A DNA stretch of 64,000 nt. It comes from Microbacterium oxydans (GTDB lineage: Bacteria > Actinomycetota > Actinomycetes > Actinomycetales > Microbacteriaceae). The stretch spans positions 1,178,001-1,242,000 of the forward strand of contig NZ_CP092891.1 in NCBI RefSeq assembly GCF_026559675.1, in the 5' to 3' direction. Both the position numbers and the translations under genes were made by a program. Under the pieces are notes generated by a model that did not search any database, was not told the origin of the DNA, and was given only the letters and a program-made list of their open reading frames with translations. Positions 44,244-54,010 of this stretch are shown in pieces (position 1 is the stretch's first letter; each line of letters opens with the position of its first letter).

Positions 44244-45373
44244 GTGAGCACTTTCCAGGACTATGTCGACACCTTCGACAACGAGTCCGGCTACCTGAAC
44301 TGGGCGGCCTTCGGGCCGCTGTCGCCCTCGGTGCGCGAAGAGGTCTTCGCCGACGCCGACCTGCTCGGCAACGGGCGCCCGTCCTCCCTGTCCCTGGTCT
44401 GGGAGCGGGTCGGACAGGCGCAGGAGGTCGTGGCGGAACTGCTCGGCGGCGACGCCGACGACGTCACGCTCCAGCCCTCGTCCACCCACGGCCTCATGCA
44501 CGCGCTGTACGGGCTGTCCGGTGCGGTCATCGCGAGCACGGCGGAGTTCCCCAGCGTCAGCCTGACCCTGGAGCGGGCATCCACGGCATCGGACCGTGCG
44601 CTGACGCCGCGCTGGATCACTCCCGACGACGGACGCGTGACCCCGGATGCCGTGGCGGAGGCTCTCGACGACGAGGTCACCGCACTGGCCGTGAGCCACG
44701 TGGACTTCCGCACCGGGTACCGCGTCGATCTCGCGGCGCTGCGTGAGGCCATCGGCCCCGACCGGCTGCTCATCGTCGACGCCGTCCAGTCGTTCGGCGT
44801 CATCGACGTCGACTACAGCGCGGCGGACGTCGTGGTCGGACACGGCTACAAGTGGCTGCGGGCCGGACGCGGCAGCGCCTTCGCCTGGTTCTCGCCTCGG
44901 GCACGGGAGCGGATATCCCCGTGCTCTCCGGGATCACCGGGACCACGGCCTCCGGCCTGTTCGTGGACGAGCTCCCCGCGCCCGCGGCATCGGCCAGGGC
45001 GTACACGATCAGCGGCCCGGACACCCTCGCGGCGGGTCGCCTCGCGATCGGGGTGCGCGACATGCGCGACGCCGGCATCGCCGCGATCGAGGAGCGCCTC
45101 GCCGAGCACGTCGACACCGTGCTCGAGATCGCCGACCGCCACGGCATCGAGGTGAGCTCACCGCGGGAGCGCTCGCAGCGCGCCGGCATCGTCGCCCTCG
45201 CGCCGGAGGAGCCCGCACGCCTGGCCGCGGCCCTCGCGAACGCCGGTCTGGTGGTGACGGCACGGGGGCCCTCGGTGCGGATCGCGCCCCACGCGGGCAC
45301 CGACGCGGACACGTTCCAGCTCCTCGACGACACCCTGCACGCGTTCGGCAACGAGACGTTCATCAGCGCGTAA
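44244..45373 (+). pseudogene. Class V aminotransferase, broken by a frameshift
   Basis: The first part (from GTG 44244) reads as a class V PLP aminotransferase/cysteine-desulfurase-like protein: [36 protein letters not shown] and the PLP lysine in [10 protein letters not shown]. Just after [11 protein letters not shown] the frame is lost. The missing continuation, [15 protein letters not shown] through NETFISA, is found in the -1 frame to a TAA at 45371-45373. The break is at about 44911-44920 (GGATATCCCC), equal to a one-base deletion. No slippery heptamer is present. Sequencing error or a true pseudogene are both possible. Confidence 0.8.
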
Positions 45374-45531
45374 CGAAGCGCTGGCGTGTCGAGTGCGGGT
45401 TAATCCCTCTCGCGGTCGTACGTTCTAGGCATCGGGCAAGGCGCCCGGTCGGGTCGGCCTCAGGTTTTCGACTCGAGACCCCCTGGTCGACTCGTTCGAA
45501 TAGCCGGGATTCCCCGGGTCGGGAGTGGGTC

Positions 45532-46914
45532 GTGACCACACGTACAGCGCAGCAGGCCACCAGCACCGCGCAGCAGTCCACCCGTAAGACGACGAGGCGA
45601 GCATCGTCCGCCGATCCGGATCAGGATCTGCGCACCTATGTGCTCGACACCTCGGTCCTGCTGAGCGATCCGCAGGCGTTCTTCCGGTTCGCCGAGCATT
45701 CCGTCGTCCTCCCCGTCGTCGTCATCACGGAGCTCGAGGGCAAACGGCACGACCCGGAGATCGGCTACTTCGCGCGACAGGCCCTGCGTCATCTCGACGA
45801 CCTGCGAATCGAGCACGGTCGCCTGGACTTCCCGGTCGAGGTGGGGGAGGGCGGAACGCTCCGCGTCGAGCTCGCCAACACCGACTCCTCCGTGCTCCCC
45901 GCCGGCATCCGCCTCAGCGACAACGACACCCGCATCCTCTCGGTCGCGATGCACCTGGCGCAGGACGGGCAGGACGTCACGATCGTCTCCAAGGACCTGC
46001 CGATGCGGGTCAAGGCCGCCTCGCTCGGACTTCGCGCCGAGGAGTACCTCGCCGAGCAGGCCGTGGACTCCGGGTGGACGGGCATCTCGACGATCGACCT
46101 CTCCGGAGACGACATCAGCGACCTGTACGAGAGCGAGGTCGGCATCAGCGAGGAGGCTCGCGGGCTGCCGGTCAACACGGGACTGATCATCCACTCCGAG
46201 CGCGGTTCCGCCCTCGGACGGGTCACCGGCGACGGCGAATACCGACTGGTGCGCGGCGACCGCGACATCTTCGGGATGCACGGCCGCTCCGCGGAGCAGC
46301 GCATCGCGATCGACCTGCTCCTGGACCAGGAGGTCGGCATCGTCTCCCTCGGTGGTCGCGCCGGCACCGGCAAGTCGGCGCTCGCGCTGTGCGCCGGACT
46401 CGAAGCCGTGCTCGAGCGTCAGCAGCAGAAGAAGATCATCGTGTTCCGTCCGCTCTTCGCGGTCGGCGGGCAGGAGCTCGGCTACCTTCCCGGCGACCAG
46501 GGCGAGAAGATGGGGCCGTGGGGCCAGGCGGTCTACGACACCCTGGGGTCGGTCGTCTCCGGCAACGTGATCGAGGAGGTCATCGAGCGCGGACTGCTGG
46601 AGGTGCTGCCGCTCACGCACATCCGCGGACGCTCCCTCCACGACGCGTTCGTGATCGTCGACGAGGCGCAGTCGCTCGAACGCAACGTCCTGCTGACCGT
46701 GCTGAGCCGCATGGGGCAGAACTCGCGCGTCATCCTCACCCACGACGTCGGGCAGCGCGACAACCTCCGCGTCGGCCGGCACGACGGGATCGCCAGCGTG
46801 ATCGAGACGCTGAAGGGACACGACCTCTTCGGTCACGTGACCCTGATGCGCTCCGAGCGCTCGGCGATCGCAGCCCTCGTCACCGAGCTCCTGGAGGGCG
46901 GAGAGCTCAGCTGA
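45532..46914 (+). CDS. PhoH2-type PIN-PhoH ATPase
   Basis: The 460-residue protein fuses an N-terminal PIN nuclease domain ([15 protein letters not shown], about 37-51, with further acidic residues in [10 protein letters not shown]) to a C-terminal PhoH RNA-helicase-like ATPase. The ATPase has Walker [12 protein letters not shown] (about 274-284) and Walker [12 protein letters not shown]. Mycobacterial PhoH2 unwinds and cleaves RNA. No antitoxin-like phoAT partner is seen directly upstream. The start is GTG 45532; TACGTT (45419-45424) is a weak -10 candidate. Confidence 0.9.
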   Translation: MTTRTAQQATSTAQQSTRKTTRRASSADPDQDLRTYVLDTSVLLSDPQAFFRFAEHSVVLPVVVITELEGKRHDPEIGYFARQALRHLDDLRIEHGRLDFPVEVGEGGTLRVELANTDSSVLPAGIRLSDNDTRILSVAMHLAQDGQDVTIVSKDLPMRVKAASLGLRAEEYLAEQAVDSGWTGISTIDLSGDDISDLYESEVGISEEARGLPVNTGLIIHSERGSALGRVTGDGEYRLVRGDRDIFGMHGRSAEQRIAIDLLLDQEVGIVSLGGRAGTGKSALALCAGLEAVLERQQQKKIIVFRPLFAVGGQELGYLPGDQGEKMGPWGQAVYDTLGSVVSGNVIEEVIERGLLEVLPLTHIRGRSLHDAFVIVDEAQSLERNVLLTVLSRMGQNSRVILTHDVGQRDNLRVGRHDGIASVIETLKGHDLFGHVTLMRSERSAIAALVTELLEGGELS

Positions 46915-46926
46915 CCGAGGAAACAG

Positions 46927-46961
46927 CGGATGCCGCGAGGAACGAGTCCTCGCGGCATCCG
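46927..46961. terminator. Bidirectional terminator between phoH2 and fumC
   Basis: CGGATGCCGCGAGGA (46927-46941) pairs perfectly with TCCTCGCGGCATCCG (46947-46961), 15 bp around a 5-nt loop, between the two convergent stop codons. Confidence 0.85.
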
Positions 46962-46973
46962 TCGTCTCGGGGG

Positions 46974-48395
46974 TCAGCCCGGGTGGGTCATCGAGAGCAG
47001 GTCGAGCTTCTCGTCCAGCTGCTCCAGGGTGAGCTCGCCGCGCTCGACGTAGCCGAGGTCGATCACGGCGTCGCGCACCGTGATGCCCTTGGCGACCGAG
47101 TGCTTCGCGATCTTCGCAGCGGCCTCGTAGCCGATGAGCTTGTTCAGCGGGGTCACGATCGACGGGCTCATGCCCGCGAACGCGGCGGCGCGGTCGACGT
47201 TCGCCTGCAGGCCGTCGATGGTCTTGTCGGCGAGCACACGCGAGGCGTTCGACAGCAGGCGGATCGACTCGAGCACCGCGGTGCCCATGACGGGGATCGC
47301 GACGTTGAGCTCGAAGGAGCCGGATGCTCCGGCCCAGGCGACCGTCGCGTCGTTGCCGATCACGCGGGCGCACACCATCAGCACGGCCTCGGGCACGACC
47401 GGGTTGACCTTGCCGGGCATGATCGAGGAGCCGGGCTGCAGGTCGGGGATGTGCAGCTCACCCAGACCCGTGTTGGGGCCGGAGCCCATCCAGCGCAGGT
47501 CGTTGTTGATCTTGGTCAGCGAGACCGCGATCGTGCGCAGCGCGCCGGAGGCCTCGACCAGACCGTCGCGGTTGGCCTGCGCCTCGAAGTGGTCCTTCGC
47601 CTCGGTGATGGGCAGCTCGGTCTCGGCCGCGAGCAGCGCGATGACCTTCTGCGGGAAGCCGAGCGGCGTGTTGATGCCGGTGCCGACCGCGGTGCCGCCC
47701 AGCGGGACCTCGGCGACGCGGGGGAGGGCCGACTGCACGCGCTCGATGCCCAGGCGGATCTGACGGGCGTAACCGCCGAACTCCTGGCCGAGGGTCACCG
47801 GCGTGGCGTCCATGAGGTGCGTACGGCCGGACTTGACCGCGTCCTTCCACAGCTCCGCCTTCGCCTCGAGGGCGACGGCGAGGTGGTCGAGCGCCGGGAT
47901 GAGCGTGTCGATGAGCGCCTGGGTGACCGCGATGTGCACCGAGGTCGGGAACACGTCGTTCGACGACTGCGAGGCGTTCACGTGGTCGTTGGGGTGAACC
48001 GTCGCGCCGAGGATGCGAGTCGCGAGCGTCGCCAGCACCTCGTTCATGTTCATGTTCGACGACGTGCCGGAGCCGGTCTGGTAGGTGTCGACCGGGAACT
48101 CGCCGTCGTGGGCGCCCGAGGCGACCTGGTCGGCGGCCTGGGCGATCGCGTCGGCGATGGCGCCGTCGAGCGTGCCGAGCTCCTTGTTGGCGAGTGCCGC
48201 AGCCTTCTTGATGCGGGCCAGGGCGGCGATCTGCGTCGACTCCAGCCCCTTTCCGGAGATCGGGAAGTTCTCCACGGCGCGCTGGGTCTGCGCTCCGTAG
48301 AGTGCGTTCACGGGTACCCGCACCTCACCCATGGTGTCGTGCTCGATGCGGTAGCTCAGCGAGTCTTCGCCGCTGCGCTGGTCGGTCTCGGTCAT
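46974..48395 (-). CDS. fumC: Class II fumarate hydratase
   Basis: Fumarase interconverts fumarate and malate in the TCA cycle. The 473-residue protein has the superfamily signature [11 protein letters not shown], the B-site segment [32 protein letters not shown], and [20 protein letters not shown] 48395 has AAGGAGGG about 6 bases upstream and overlaps the stop of the carbonic anhydrase gene (ATGA). It is the last gene of the xseA-xseB-DUF4245-carbonic anhydrase-fumC run. Confidence 0.96.
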   Translation of the reverse strand: MTETDQRSGEDSLSYRIEHDTMGEVRVPVNALYGAQTQRAVENFPISGKGLESTQIAALARIKKAAALANKELGTLDGAIADAIAQAADQVASGAHDGEFPVDTYQTGSGTSSNMNMNEVLATLATRILGATVHPNDHVNASQSSNDVFPTSVHIAVTQALIDTLIPALDHLAVALEAKAELWKDAVKSGRTHLMDATPVTLGQEFGGYARQIRLGIERVQSALPRVAEVPLGGTAVGTGINTPLGFPQKVIALLAAETELPITEAKDHFEAQANRDGLVEASGALRTIAVSLTKINNDLRWMGSGPNTGLGELHIPDLQPGSSIMPGKVNPVVPEAVLMVCARVIGNDATVAWAGASGSFELNVAIPVMGTAVLESIRLLSNASRVLADKTIDGLQANVDRAAAFAGMSPSIVTPLNKLIGYEAAAKIAKHSVAKGITVRDAVIDLGYVERGELTLEQLDEKLDLLSMTHPG

Positions 48396-49078
48396 TCCGA
48401 ACCCTCCTTGGTTACGGGGCCTGTCCCCTGGATAGCGTCCTCGGTGTCGATGCCGACCGTGATCACGGGCACCGCGGTGCCCTCGGCCAGGCGGTAGTTG
48501 GCGCCGACGATGCCGAGTCGACCCTCGGCGACGGCGTTGCTGATGATCTCGGACGACTGCAGCAGATCGCCGACGGTGTTGCGCAGGTGCTCGCGCCCGA
48601 CGAGTTCCGAGTCGATGTCCGCCACCGTGCCGCCGCCGCTCTCGGCGAGGACCTTCCGCGCGGCCGGCACGATCGGAGCGATCAGCTTCCAGATGTGCGG
48701 GGGCAGCGGGGCCGCGTCGATCGCGGTGCCGTCGATCGCGGCGCGCACCGCGCCGCACGAGTCATGGGCGAGGACCACGATCAGCGGCACCTCCAACACG
48801 GCCACGGCGTACTCCAGGCTGGCCACGATGGACTCGCCCATCACCTGGCCGGCGTTGCGCACGACGAAGAGGTCGCCCAGGCCGAGGTCGAAGATGATCT
48901 CGGCGGCGAGGCGCGAGTCGGAGCAGCCGAACAGCGTCGCGACGGGGTGCTGCGCCGCCTCGAGATCCTTGCGGCGAGCGACGTCCTGGTTGGGATGCCT
49001 CGGCTCGTCCGCCACGAACCGGCGGTTGCCCTCCTGCATCTGCTGCCAGGCCGCGGACGGGGTCAGGGGGTGCGTCAT
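48392..49078 (-). CDS. Beta-class carbonic anhydrase
   Basis: The enzyme interconverts CO2 and bicarbonate. The 228-residue protein has the zinc ligands C52 and the D54-R dyad in FGCSDSRLA, and H105 and C108 in LAHDSCGA, all in the expected spacing. Supply of bicarbonate would suit the PEP carboxylase encoded elsewhere in the window, though this is inference. 4-base overlaps link it to DUF4245 upstream and fumC downstream. Confidence 0.92.
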   Translation of the reverse strand: MTHPLTPSAAWQQMQEGNRRFVADEPRHPNQDVARRKDLEAAQHPVATLFGCSDSRLAAEIIFDLGLGDLFVVRNAGQVMGESIVASLEYAVAVLEVPLIVVLAHDSCGAVRAAIDGTAIDAAPLPPHIWKLIAPIVPAARKVLAESGGGTVADIDSELVGREHLRNTVGDLLQSSEIISNAVAEGRLGIVGANYRLAEGTAVPVITVGIDTEDAIQGTGPVTKEGSE

Positions 49079-49719
49079 GAAGCCTCCGAGAGGGAGCGGA
49101 TCTGGGGGATGAGGGACTCGGCCAGCTCGGCGGTGGAGTCGGGGGATCGCGAGCCGTAGAGCAGGATGTAGTCGTCACCCGCCTGGGTGCCGATGGCGTA
49201 GCTGACGTTGGCGTTCGAGTCGGAGCCGCCCGGCTTGAACACATCCCAGTCGAACCCGCCGATGCGGACGGTGTCGGTGGGGGCGATGCCGTTCAGACGC
49301 TGCGGCGCCCAGGATGCGTCGGCGTCGAAGGCCTGGGCGACCTTGATGAAGCCGCGCTCGTCCTCGTCCTTCGGAGCGAGGGTGACCTCCCAGACGACCG
49401 TCGCCCCGCCCTGCATGGCGGCGGCGTTGGCGCGCCAGAAGGTGCCGAGATCGGGGATGAGCACGTCGCGATCCATGGAGGACTCGACGCCCTCGGCGAT
49501 GCCGGCCACGTCGAGCGGCTTCTGCTCCACCGGCTCGCCGCGGGGGACCGCGAGGATGATGACGGCCACGACGGCGACCGTGACGAGCAGGGCCGCGACG
49601 AGGTTCCGCATGGTCTGGCTCGACCGGTAGGCCTTGCTGGATGCGGCCTTGCGTGCGGCGGTCTCGTCGGGGGTCTCCGGGCGGCCGAGCTCGGCGATGA
49701 TCGGGGGCTGCTTGCTCAT
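49075..49719 (-). CDS. DUF4245 membrane-anchored protein
   Basis: The 214-residue protein has a short cytoplasmic N-terminus, one membrane helix (about 48-68) and an extracytoplasmic domain with [34 protein letters not shown] and [18 protein letters not shown], fitting DUF4245, an actinobacterial family of unknown role. ATG 49719 overlaps the xseB stop by 4 bases; the longer reading to 49797 runs through xseB and is rejected. Confidence 0.85.
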   Translation of the reverse strand: MSKQPPIIAELGRPETPDETAARKAASSKAYRSSQTMRNLVAALLVTVAVVAVIILAVPRGEPVEQKPLDVAGIAEGVESSMDRDVLIPDLGTFWRANAAAMQGGATVVWEVTLAPKDEDERGFIKVAQAFDADASWAPQRLNGIAPTDTVRIGGFDWDVFKPGGSDSNANVSYAIGTQAGDDYILLYGSRSPDSTAELAESLIPQIRSLSEAS

Positions 49720-49958
49720 GACTCTCCCGACGGCGTCTCGGTATCGGAGGCGGCGGCGCGGGCGGCGTCCAGACGGCGCTTCGCCCCGAGGAGCCACTCC
49801 TCGCAGCGGGCGGCCAGGGCTTCGCCGCGCTCCCAGAGGGCGAGCGAGTGCTCCAGCGTCGGGGAGCCCTGCTCGAGCTCGGCGACGACCTTCACGAGCT
49901 CGTCACGGGCCGCCTCGAACGACAGCGTCTCCACGGGGATGTCGTTCAGCGCACTCAC
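49716..49958 (-). CDS. xseB: Exodeoxyribonuclease VII small subunit
   Basis: XseB is the small helical subunit that assembles with XseA to degrade single-stranded DNA. The 80-residue protein has the family core [20 protein letters not shown] followed by [24 protein letters not shown] precedes the GTG by exactly six bases (GGAGGG), so it may have its own leaderless transcript as well as read-through from xseA, which ends 36 bases upstream. Confidence 0.93.
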   Translation of the reverse strand: MSALNDIPVETLSFEAARDELVKVVAELEQGSPTLEHSLALWERGEALAARCEEWLLGAKRRLDAARAAASDTETPSGES

Positions 49959-49994
49959 CCCTCCATCCTACGTCGTGCGCCGCGGCGGCCAGGC

Positions 49995-51272
49995 TCAGGC
50001 GGATTCCGCGACCTCGCCCTCCGAGCGCGCCGCCACGGAGCCGCGATCGAGCGTGATCGTCAGGGCGCTGCCGGCCGGAGCCTCGGCGGCATCGCGCAGG
50101 ATCACGCCTCCATCGAGGTGGGCGATCGCGTAGCCGCGGGCGAGGGTCGCCGCGGGGGACAGCGCGCGCAGGGAGGCGCGCAGCTCACTGGTGCGACGGC
50201 CCGCGGTGTCGAGGTGTCGGGTCAGGGTGTCGCGTCCGCGCGACAGCAGCAGCCACAGCTCCTGGGCGCGGGCATCGATGATCGGTGCGGGGGAGCGCAG
50301 CACCGGGCGGGAGCGGAGCTGCTCGAGCTGGGCGATGTCATGCGAGAGACGGTGCGTCAGGCGGGTGGTCGCGCGGGACCGCAGCTGCGCGATCAGGGCG
50401 CGCTGCTCGCCGACATCGGGCACGACCCGCTTGGCTGCATCCGTCGGCGTGGAGGCGCGCAGATCGGCGACGTCGTCGAGGAGCGGGTGGTCGTTCTCGT
50501 GGCCGATCGCGCTGACGACGGGGGTGGACGCGGCGGCGACGGCACGGACGAGCCGCTCGTCGCTGAACCCCAGGAGCGTCTGCGGGTCGCCACCGCCGCG
50601 GGCGATGATGATGACGTCGACCTCGGGGTCGGCGTCCAGGCGTGCGAGCGCGGCCAGGGTGTCGGGGACGCAGCGGTCGCCCTGCACGGCGGCGTACTCG
50701 GTGCGGAAGCGCACCTGCGGCCAGCGGAGCTCGGCGTTGCGGTGCACGTCCTTCTCGGCGTCGGACCGCTCTCCGGTGATCAGGCCGATCACGTGGGGGA
50801 GGAACGGCAGGCGCTGCTTGCGGGACGGATCGAACAGTCCCTCCTGCCGGAGCTGGACGCGGAGCTTCTCGAGGCGCTCCAGCTGGTCGCCGAGCCCGAC
50901 GTGCTTCATCGCCGAGACGGTGAAGCTGAAGTCGCCGGCCTTGACGAAGTAGTCGGCCTTCACCGCGGCGACGACATGGTCGCCCACGCCGATGTCGGAG
51001 GGGATGCGCCCGCGCACGCTCGACCACACCCGGATCGAGATCTGCGCGTCGGAGCGGGTGTCCTTGAGACGCGCGAAGACGTTGCCGGCCCGCACGTTCC
51101 AGGAGGTGATCTCGCCCTCGACCCACACCGTGTTCCATCGGGCGATGAAGTCGCGGATGGTCGTGTTCAGGCGGGTGACCGAGGTGGGGGCGTCGGCCGT
51201 GGAGTCACGCGGTGCCACGGAGTCGGCGGGTGGCGTCTCGCCCTGTCCGGTCGTCGCTTCGAAGACTGTCAT
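49995..51272 (-). CDS. xseA: Exodeoxyribonuclease VII large subunit
   Basis: The catalytic subunit of exonuclease VII. The 425-residue protein has an N-terminal OB fold (VTRLNTTIRDFIARWNTVWV through SAMKHVGLGDQLERLEKLR) and the nuclease domain with VIGLITGERSDAEKDV, IIIARGGGDPQTLLGFSDE and VVSAIGHENDHPLLDDVADL. ATG 51272 follows GGAG by about 5 bases; an upstream in-frame start at 51311 lies close to the divergent ispH promoter and is less likely. Confidence 0.94.
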   Translation of the reverse strand: MTVFEATTGQGETPPADSVAPRDSTADAPTSVTRLNTTIRDFIARWNTVWVEGEITSWNVRAGNVFARLKDTRSDAQISIRVWSSVRGRIPSDIGVGDHVVAAVKADYFVKAGDFSFTVSAMKHVGLGDQLERLEKLRVQLRQEGLFDPSRKQRLPFLPHVIGLITGERSDAEKDVHRNAELRWPQVRFRTEYAAVQGDRCVPDTLAALARLDADPEVDVIIIARGGGDPQTLLGFSDERLVRAVAAASTPVVSAIGHENDHPLLDDVADLRASTPTDAAKRVVPDVGEQRALIAQLRSRATTRLTHRLSHDIAQLEQLRSRPVLRSPAPIIDARAQELWLLLSRGRDTLTRHLDTAGRRTSELRASLRALSPAATLARGYAIAHLDGGVILRDAAEAPAGSALTITLDRGSVAARSEGEVAESA

Positions 51273-51336
51273 CCGCTCCCGCTCCTGCTCAGACTCTCCC
51301 CGGCCCCGCACAGCTGCGCGACGGTAGAATTCAAGG

Positions 51337-52416
51337 GTGACTTCGACTGCCGTTCATCTCCCCGTCCCTCGCCTCCCACGCGTTCGCGCGGCGGCCGGGC
51401 GGCTTCAGGATAACCCGGTGGCCGGACACAAGCGGGTTCTGCTCGCCGCTCCGCGCGGATACTGCGCCGGCGTGGACCGCGCGGTGGTCGCCGTGGAGAA
51501 GGCTCTCGAGCGCTACGGCGCGCCCGTGTACGTGCGCAAGCAGATCGTGCACAACATCCACGTGGTGACCGAGCTCGAGGAGAAGGGCGCGATCTTCGTC
51601 GAGGAGGTCGACGAGATCCCCGAGGGCGCCCACGTCGTGTTCAGCGCGCACGGTGTCTCGCCGGCGGTCGTGAACGCGGCCTCCGATCGCGGCCTGCACG
51701 CGATCGACGCCACCTGCCCGCTCGTCACCAAGGTGCACCGCGAGGCGGTGCGCTTCGCGCGCGACGATTTCGAGATCCTGCTCATCGGCCACGACGGCCA
51801 CGAGGAGGTCGAGGGCACCGCGGGCGAGGCGCCCGACCATGTCACGGTGGTGAACTCCCCGGAGGAGGCCGACACCGTCGTCGTGAAGGACCCGAACAAG
51901 GTCGTCTGGCTCTCGCAGACCACCCTCTCCGTCGACGAGACCATGGAGACGGTCAACCGCCTGCGCACGCGCTTCCCCGAACTGCAGAATCCGCCGTCCG
52001 ACGACATCTGCTACGCCACGCAGAACCGTCAGGTCGCCATCAAGAAGGTGGCCGCCGGCGCGGATCTCGTGATCGTCGTCGGCTCGTCCAACTCCTCCAA
52101 CAGCGTGCGCCTCGTCGAGGTGGCGCTCGAGTACGGGGCGAAGGCGGCGTACCGCGTCGACTACGCCGAGGAGATCCGGCAGGAGTGGCTCGACGGTGTC
52201 GAGACCGTCGGCGTGACGAGCGGGGCGTCCGTCCCGGAGGTGCTCGTGCGCGAGGTGCTCGACGCGATCGGCGATGCCGGCTACCGCGATGTCGAAGAGG
52301 TGAAGACGGCGGAGGAGGACCTCATGTTCTCGCTCCCCAAGGAGCTGCGTCAGGACGCTGCCGGTCAGCGCGACGCACGGGCCCTCGGCGGACGTGCATC
52401 CGGAGGAGGCGCGTAG
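51337..52416 (+). CDS. ispH: 4-Hydroxy-3-methylbut-2-enyl diphosphate reductase
   Basis: IspH is the last enzyme of the MEP isoprenoid pathway, an iron-sulfur protein making IPP and DMAPP. The 359-residue protein has the three cluster cysteines in [13 protein letters not shown] (C43), [15 protein letters not shown] (about 127) and [11 protein letters not shown] (about 224), plus [27 protein letters not shown] places the GTG (51337) exactly six bases after the -10. A second GTG at 51418 would remove a 27-residue extension. It is divergent from xseA. Confidence 0.95.
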   Translation: MTSTAVHLPVPRLPRVRAAAGRLQDNPVAGHKRVLLAAPRGYCAGVDRAVVAVEKALERYGAPVYVRKQIVHNIHVVTELEEKGAIFVEEVDEIPEGAHVVFSAHGVSPAVVNAASDRGLHAIDATCPLVTKVHREAVRFARDDFEILLIGHDGHEEVEGTAGEAPDHVTVVNSPEEADTVVVKDPNKVVWLSQTTLSVDETMETVNRLRTRFPELQNPPSDDICYATQNRQVAIKKVAAGADLVIVVGSSNSSNSVRLVEVALEYGAKAAYRVDYAEEIRQEWLDGVETVGVTSGASVPEVLVREVLDAIGDAGYRDVEEVKTAEEDLMFSLPKELRQDAAGQRDARALGGRASGGGA

Positions 52417-52418
52417 CG

Positions 52419-53201
52419 TTGAGCGCCGCGGAAGCGGAGCCGACCCTCATCGGGTCCGTACAGCGCGCACTGCGTCTGATCGACATCGTCGCCAACTCGC
52501 CGCGTCCGCTTCCCACCAAGATGCTGGCGGCGATCACGGGGCTCACCCCGGGCACCACCTACAACCTGGTACGCACTCTCGTGCACGAGGGGTACCTCAG
52601 CTCCGAATCCGACGGAGTGGTGCTCGGCTCGCGGTTCCCCGCCTTCCAGCAGCAGATCGACTCCCGGGGCGTCTTCCTCGCCCGCGTCCGCGCCGCCCTG
52701 CGCGATGTGACGGAAGACGTCGGCGCGACGGCGTATCTCTCCCGATTCGCCGACGGCGAGATGCACCTCATCGACATCGTCGACGCGGCGCGCAACCCGC
52801 GGGTCGAGCTGTGGGTCGGCTTGCAGTCCAGCGCGCATGCGACGGCCCTGGGGAAGCAGATCCTCGCCGACCTGCCCGACGAGGAGCGGATGGACTATCT
52901 CTCCCGGCACCGTCTGGAGGAGCTCACGCCGCGGACGATCAGCGACCGCCGCACGCTGCTGACCCAGCTGGAGCGCTCGCCGGGGTGGGCGGTGGACCAC
53001 GAGGAGTACGCGATCGGCGCGACATGCGTGGCCGTTCCGGTCATCGCTCCCGGCATCATCGCGTCGCTCGCGATCTCGCTGCCCGCGAACCGGGCGGTGG
53101 TGGACCGGGAGCTCGTCTCGACTCTGCAGCGCACCGCGCGGCGCCTCTCGCTCCAGCTCGGAGCCGACTCCTTGGGCGACGGCGCCGATTTCACTATCTG
53201 A
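52419..53201 (+). CDS. IclR-family transcriptional regulator
   Basis: The 260-residue protein has an N-terminal winged helix (SVQRALRLIDIVANSPRPLP, TGLTPGTTYNLVRTL) and a C-terminal IclR effector domain (from about 80; HATALGKQILADL, WAVDHEEYAIGATCVAVPV). The start is TTG 52419, set by CGGAGGAGG about 10 bases upstream. It begins 2 bases after the ispH stop and is probably co-transcribed. Its effector and targets are not inferable. Confidence 0.85.
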   Translation: MSAAEAEPTLIGSVQRALRLIDIVANSPRPLPTKMLAAITGLTPGTTYNLVRTLVHEGYLSSESDGVVLGSRFPAFQQQIDSRGVFLARVRAALRDVTEDVGATAYLSRFADGEMHLIDIVDAARNPRVELWVGLQSSAHATALGKQILADLPDEERMDYLSRHRLEELTPRTISDRRTLLTQLERSPGWAVDHEEYAIGATCVAVPVIAPGIIASLAISLPANRAVVDRELVSTLQRTARRLSLQLGADSLGDGADFTI

Positions 53202-53246
53202 AGTCTCCCCCTGGCGCGGCGGCAGGCGTTTTCCTATGATCGGGGG

Positions 53247-53384
53247 AGTAGCGGATAAACATGAACGCTACCGATCGCCTCAAGCGTCCCCAGCGCTGGT
53301 GATCGATCCGGATGAGGAGCGTCCCCAGCGCTCCACATCCGCGGCCCCGAGAAGTCCCCACTTCTCCGGGGCCGCTATCGTTTC
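53247..53384 (+). ncRNA. Candidate small RNA with three CCCC-loop hairpins
   Basis: TATGAT (53235-53240) would start transcription near 53247. After a small GTAGCG/CGCTAC stem come three hairpins. Hairpin 1 is CGATCGCC/GGTGATCG (53272-53279 and 53298-53305) capped by AGCG-TCCCCAG-CGCT. Hairpin 2 is GGATGAGG/CCACATCC (about 53310-53340) with the same AGCG-TCCCCAG-CGCT cap. Hairpin 3 is the terminator (53341-53375), GAGAAGT-CCCC-ACTTCTC on a GC base, followed by TATCGTTT. Every loop shows CCCC. This resembles the actinobacterial 6C type of RNA. A 13-codon reading frame (53261) also exists inside. Confidence 0.65.
53341..53375 (+). terminator. Intrinsic terminator ending the candidate small RNA
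   Basis: GCGGCCCCGAGAAGT (53341-53355) pairs with ACTTCTCCGGGGCCGC (53360-53375), with one bulged C and a CCCC loop, followed by TATCGTTT. It is the most U-rich terminator tail in the window. It could also stop transcripts arriving from the ispH-iclR genes. Confidence 0.75.
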
Positions 53385-53447
53385 CGGGGTCCACGACGGC
53401 GGCGGCCCCTGGGAGCCGTGCAGAGCTTGTGCCGTTAGCATGGCGGG

Positions 53448-53981
53448 ATGACCGATCAGCGGCCCCAGTACGGCGAACTCGCGACTCCCGAGGAGCAGCG
53501 CCGCGCCGCCGGGCTGCCCCCGATCGAGGAGTTCGCGCCCGCGCCCCCTCCCGCCGCGGTGCCCAGTACCGTGCAGGCCGCCGCACCGGCGGGCACGGCC
53601 CGCGCGAAGTCGCATCCGGTGGACCGCTTCGTGACGATCGCCTTGCTCGCGTACGGGCTGATCAACATCGTCATCACGGGCCTGGCGTACCTCGATCTGC
53701 CGAGCGTGATGAACGAGACCATGAAGATCATGGGCGTCGAAGGGGAGTTCACGAACTTCGCGCAGGGGCGCACCTGGGGGACCATCGCCGCGATCGTCCT
53801 CGCCGTCGGCTGGTCGATCACCGCGGCGCTGTCGATCCGTCGCCTGCGTCGCGGCCGGATCACCTGGTGGGTGCCGATCGTCGGAGCGATCGCGACCATG
53901 GTCGTGGTGTCGATCTGCATCGCGGTGCCGATGATGGGCGACCCGGCCTTCGTCGCCCATCTGACGGATCTCGGTCCGTAG
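53448..53981 (+). CDS. DUF6264-like small membrane protein
   Basis: The 177-residue protein has a Pro/Ala-rich cytoplasmic N-terminus (PQYGELATPEEQRRAAGLPP) and three membrane helices (about 60-80, 105-128, 138-160). The layout resembles DUF6264, a family I associate with Microbacteriaceae; its function is unknown. TAGCAT precedes the ATG by exactly six bases. It stands alone between the small RNA and the next leaderless gene. Confidence 0.7.
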   Translation: MTDQRPQYGELATPEEQRRAAGLPPIEEFAPAPPPAAVPSTVQAAAPAGTARAKSHPVDRFVTIALLAYGLINIVITGLAYLDLPSVMNETMKIMGVEGEFTNFAQGRTWGTIAAIVLAVGWSITAALSIRRLRRGRITWWVPIVGAIATMVVVSICIAVPMMGDPAFVAHLTDLGP

Positions 53982-54010
53982 TCACAGGACGGGGCCGGTA
54001 CGTTCGAAGC

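Noticed and set aside
43374..44843. A 489-codon minus-strand frame opposite the cis-prenyltransferase and aminotransferase
   Set aside because: Low-complexity antisense translation with no family features; it crosses two real genes and a promoter.
44911..44920. Programmed -1 frameshift in the aminotransferase gene
   Set aside because: No X-XXY-YYZ slippery heptamer or downstream structure was seen; a mutation or sequencing error is simpler.
53261..53302. 13-codon leader peptide as the main product of the 53.2 kb transcript
   Set aside because: The purine-rich site is about 14 bases away and the codons coincide with paired RNA arms; a structural RNA explains the region better, though dual function is possible.
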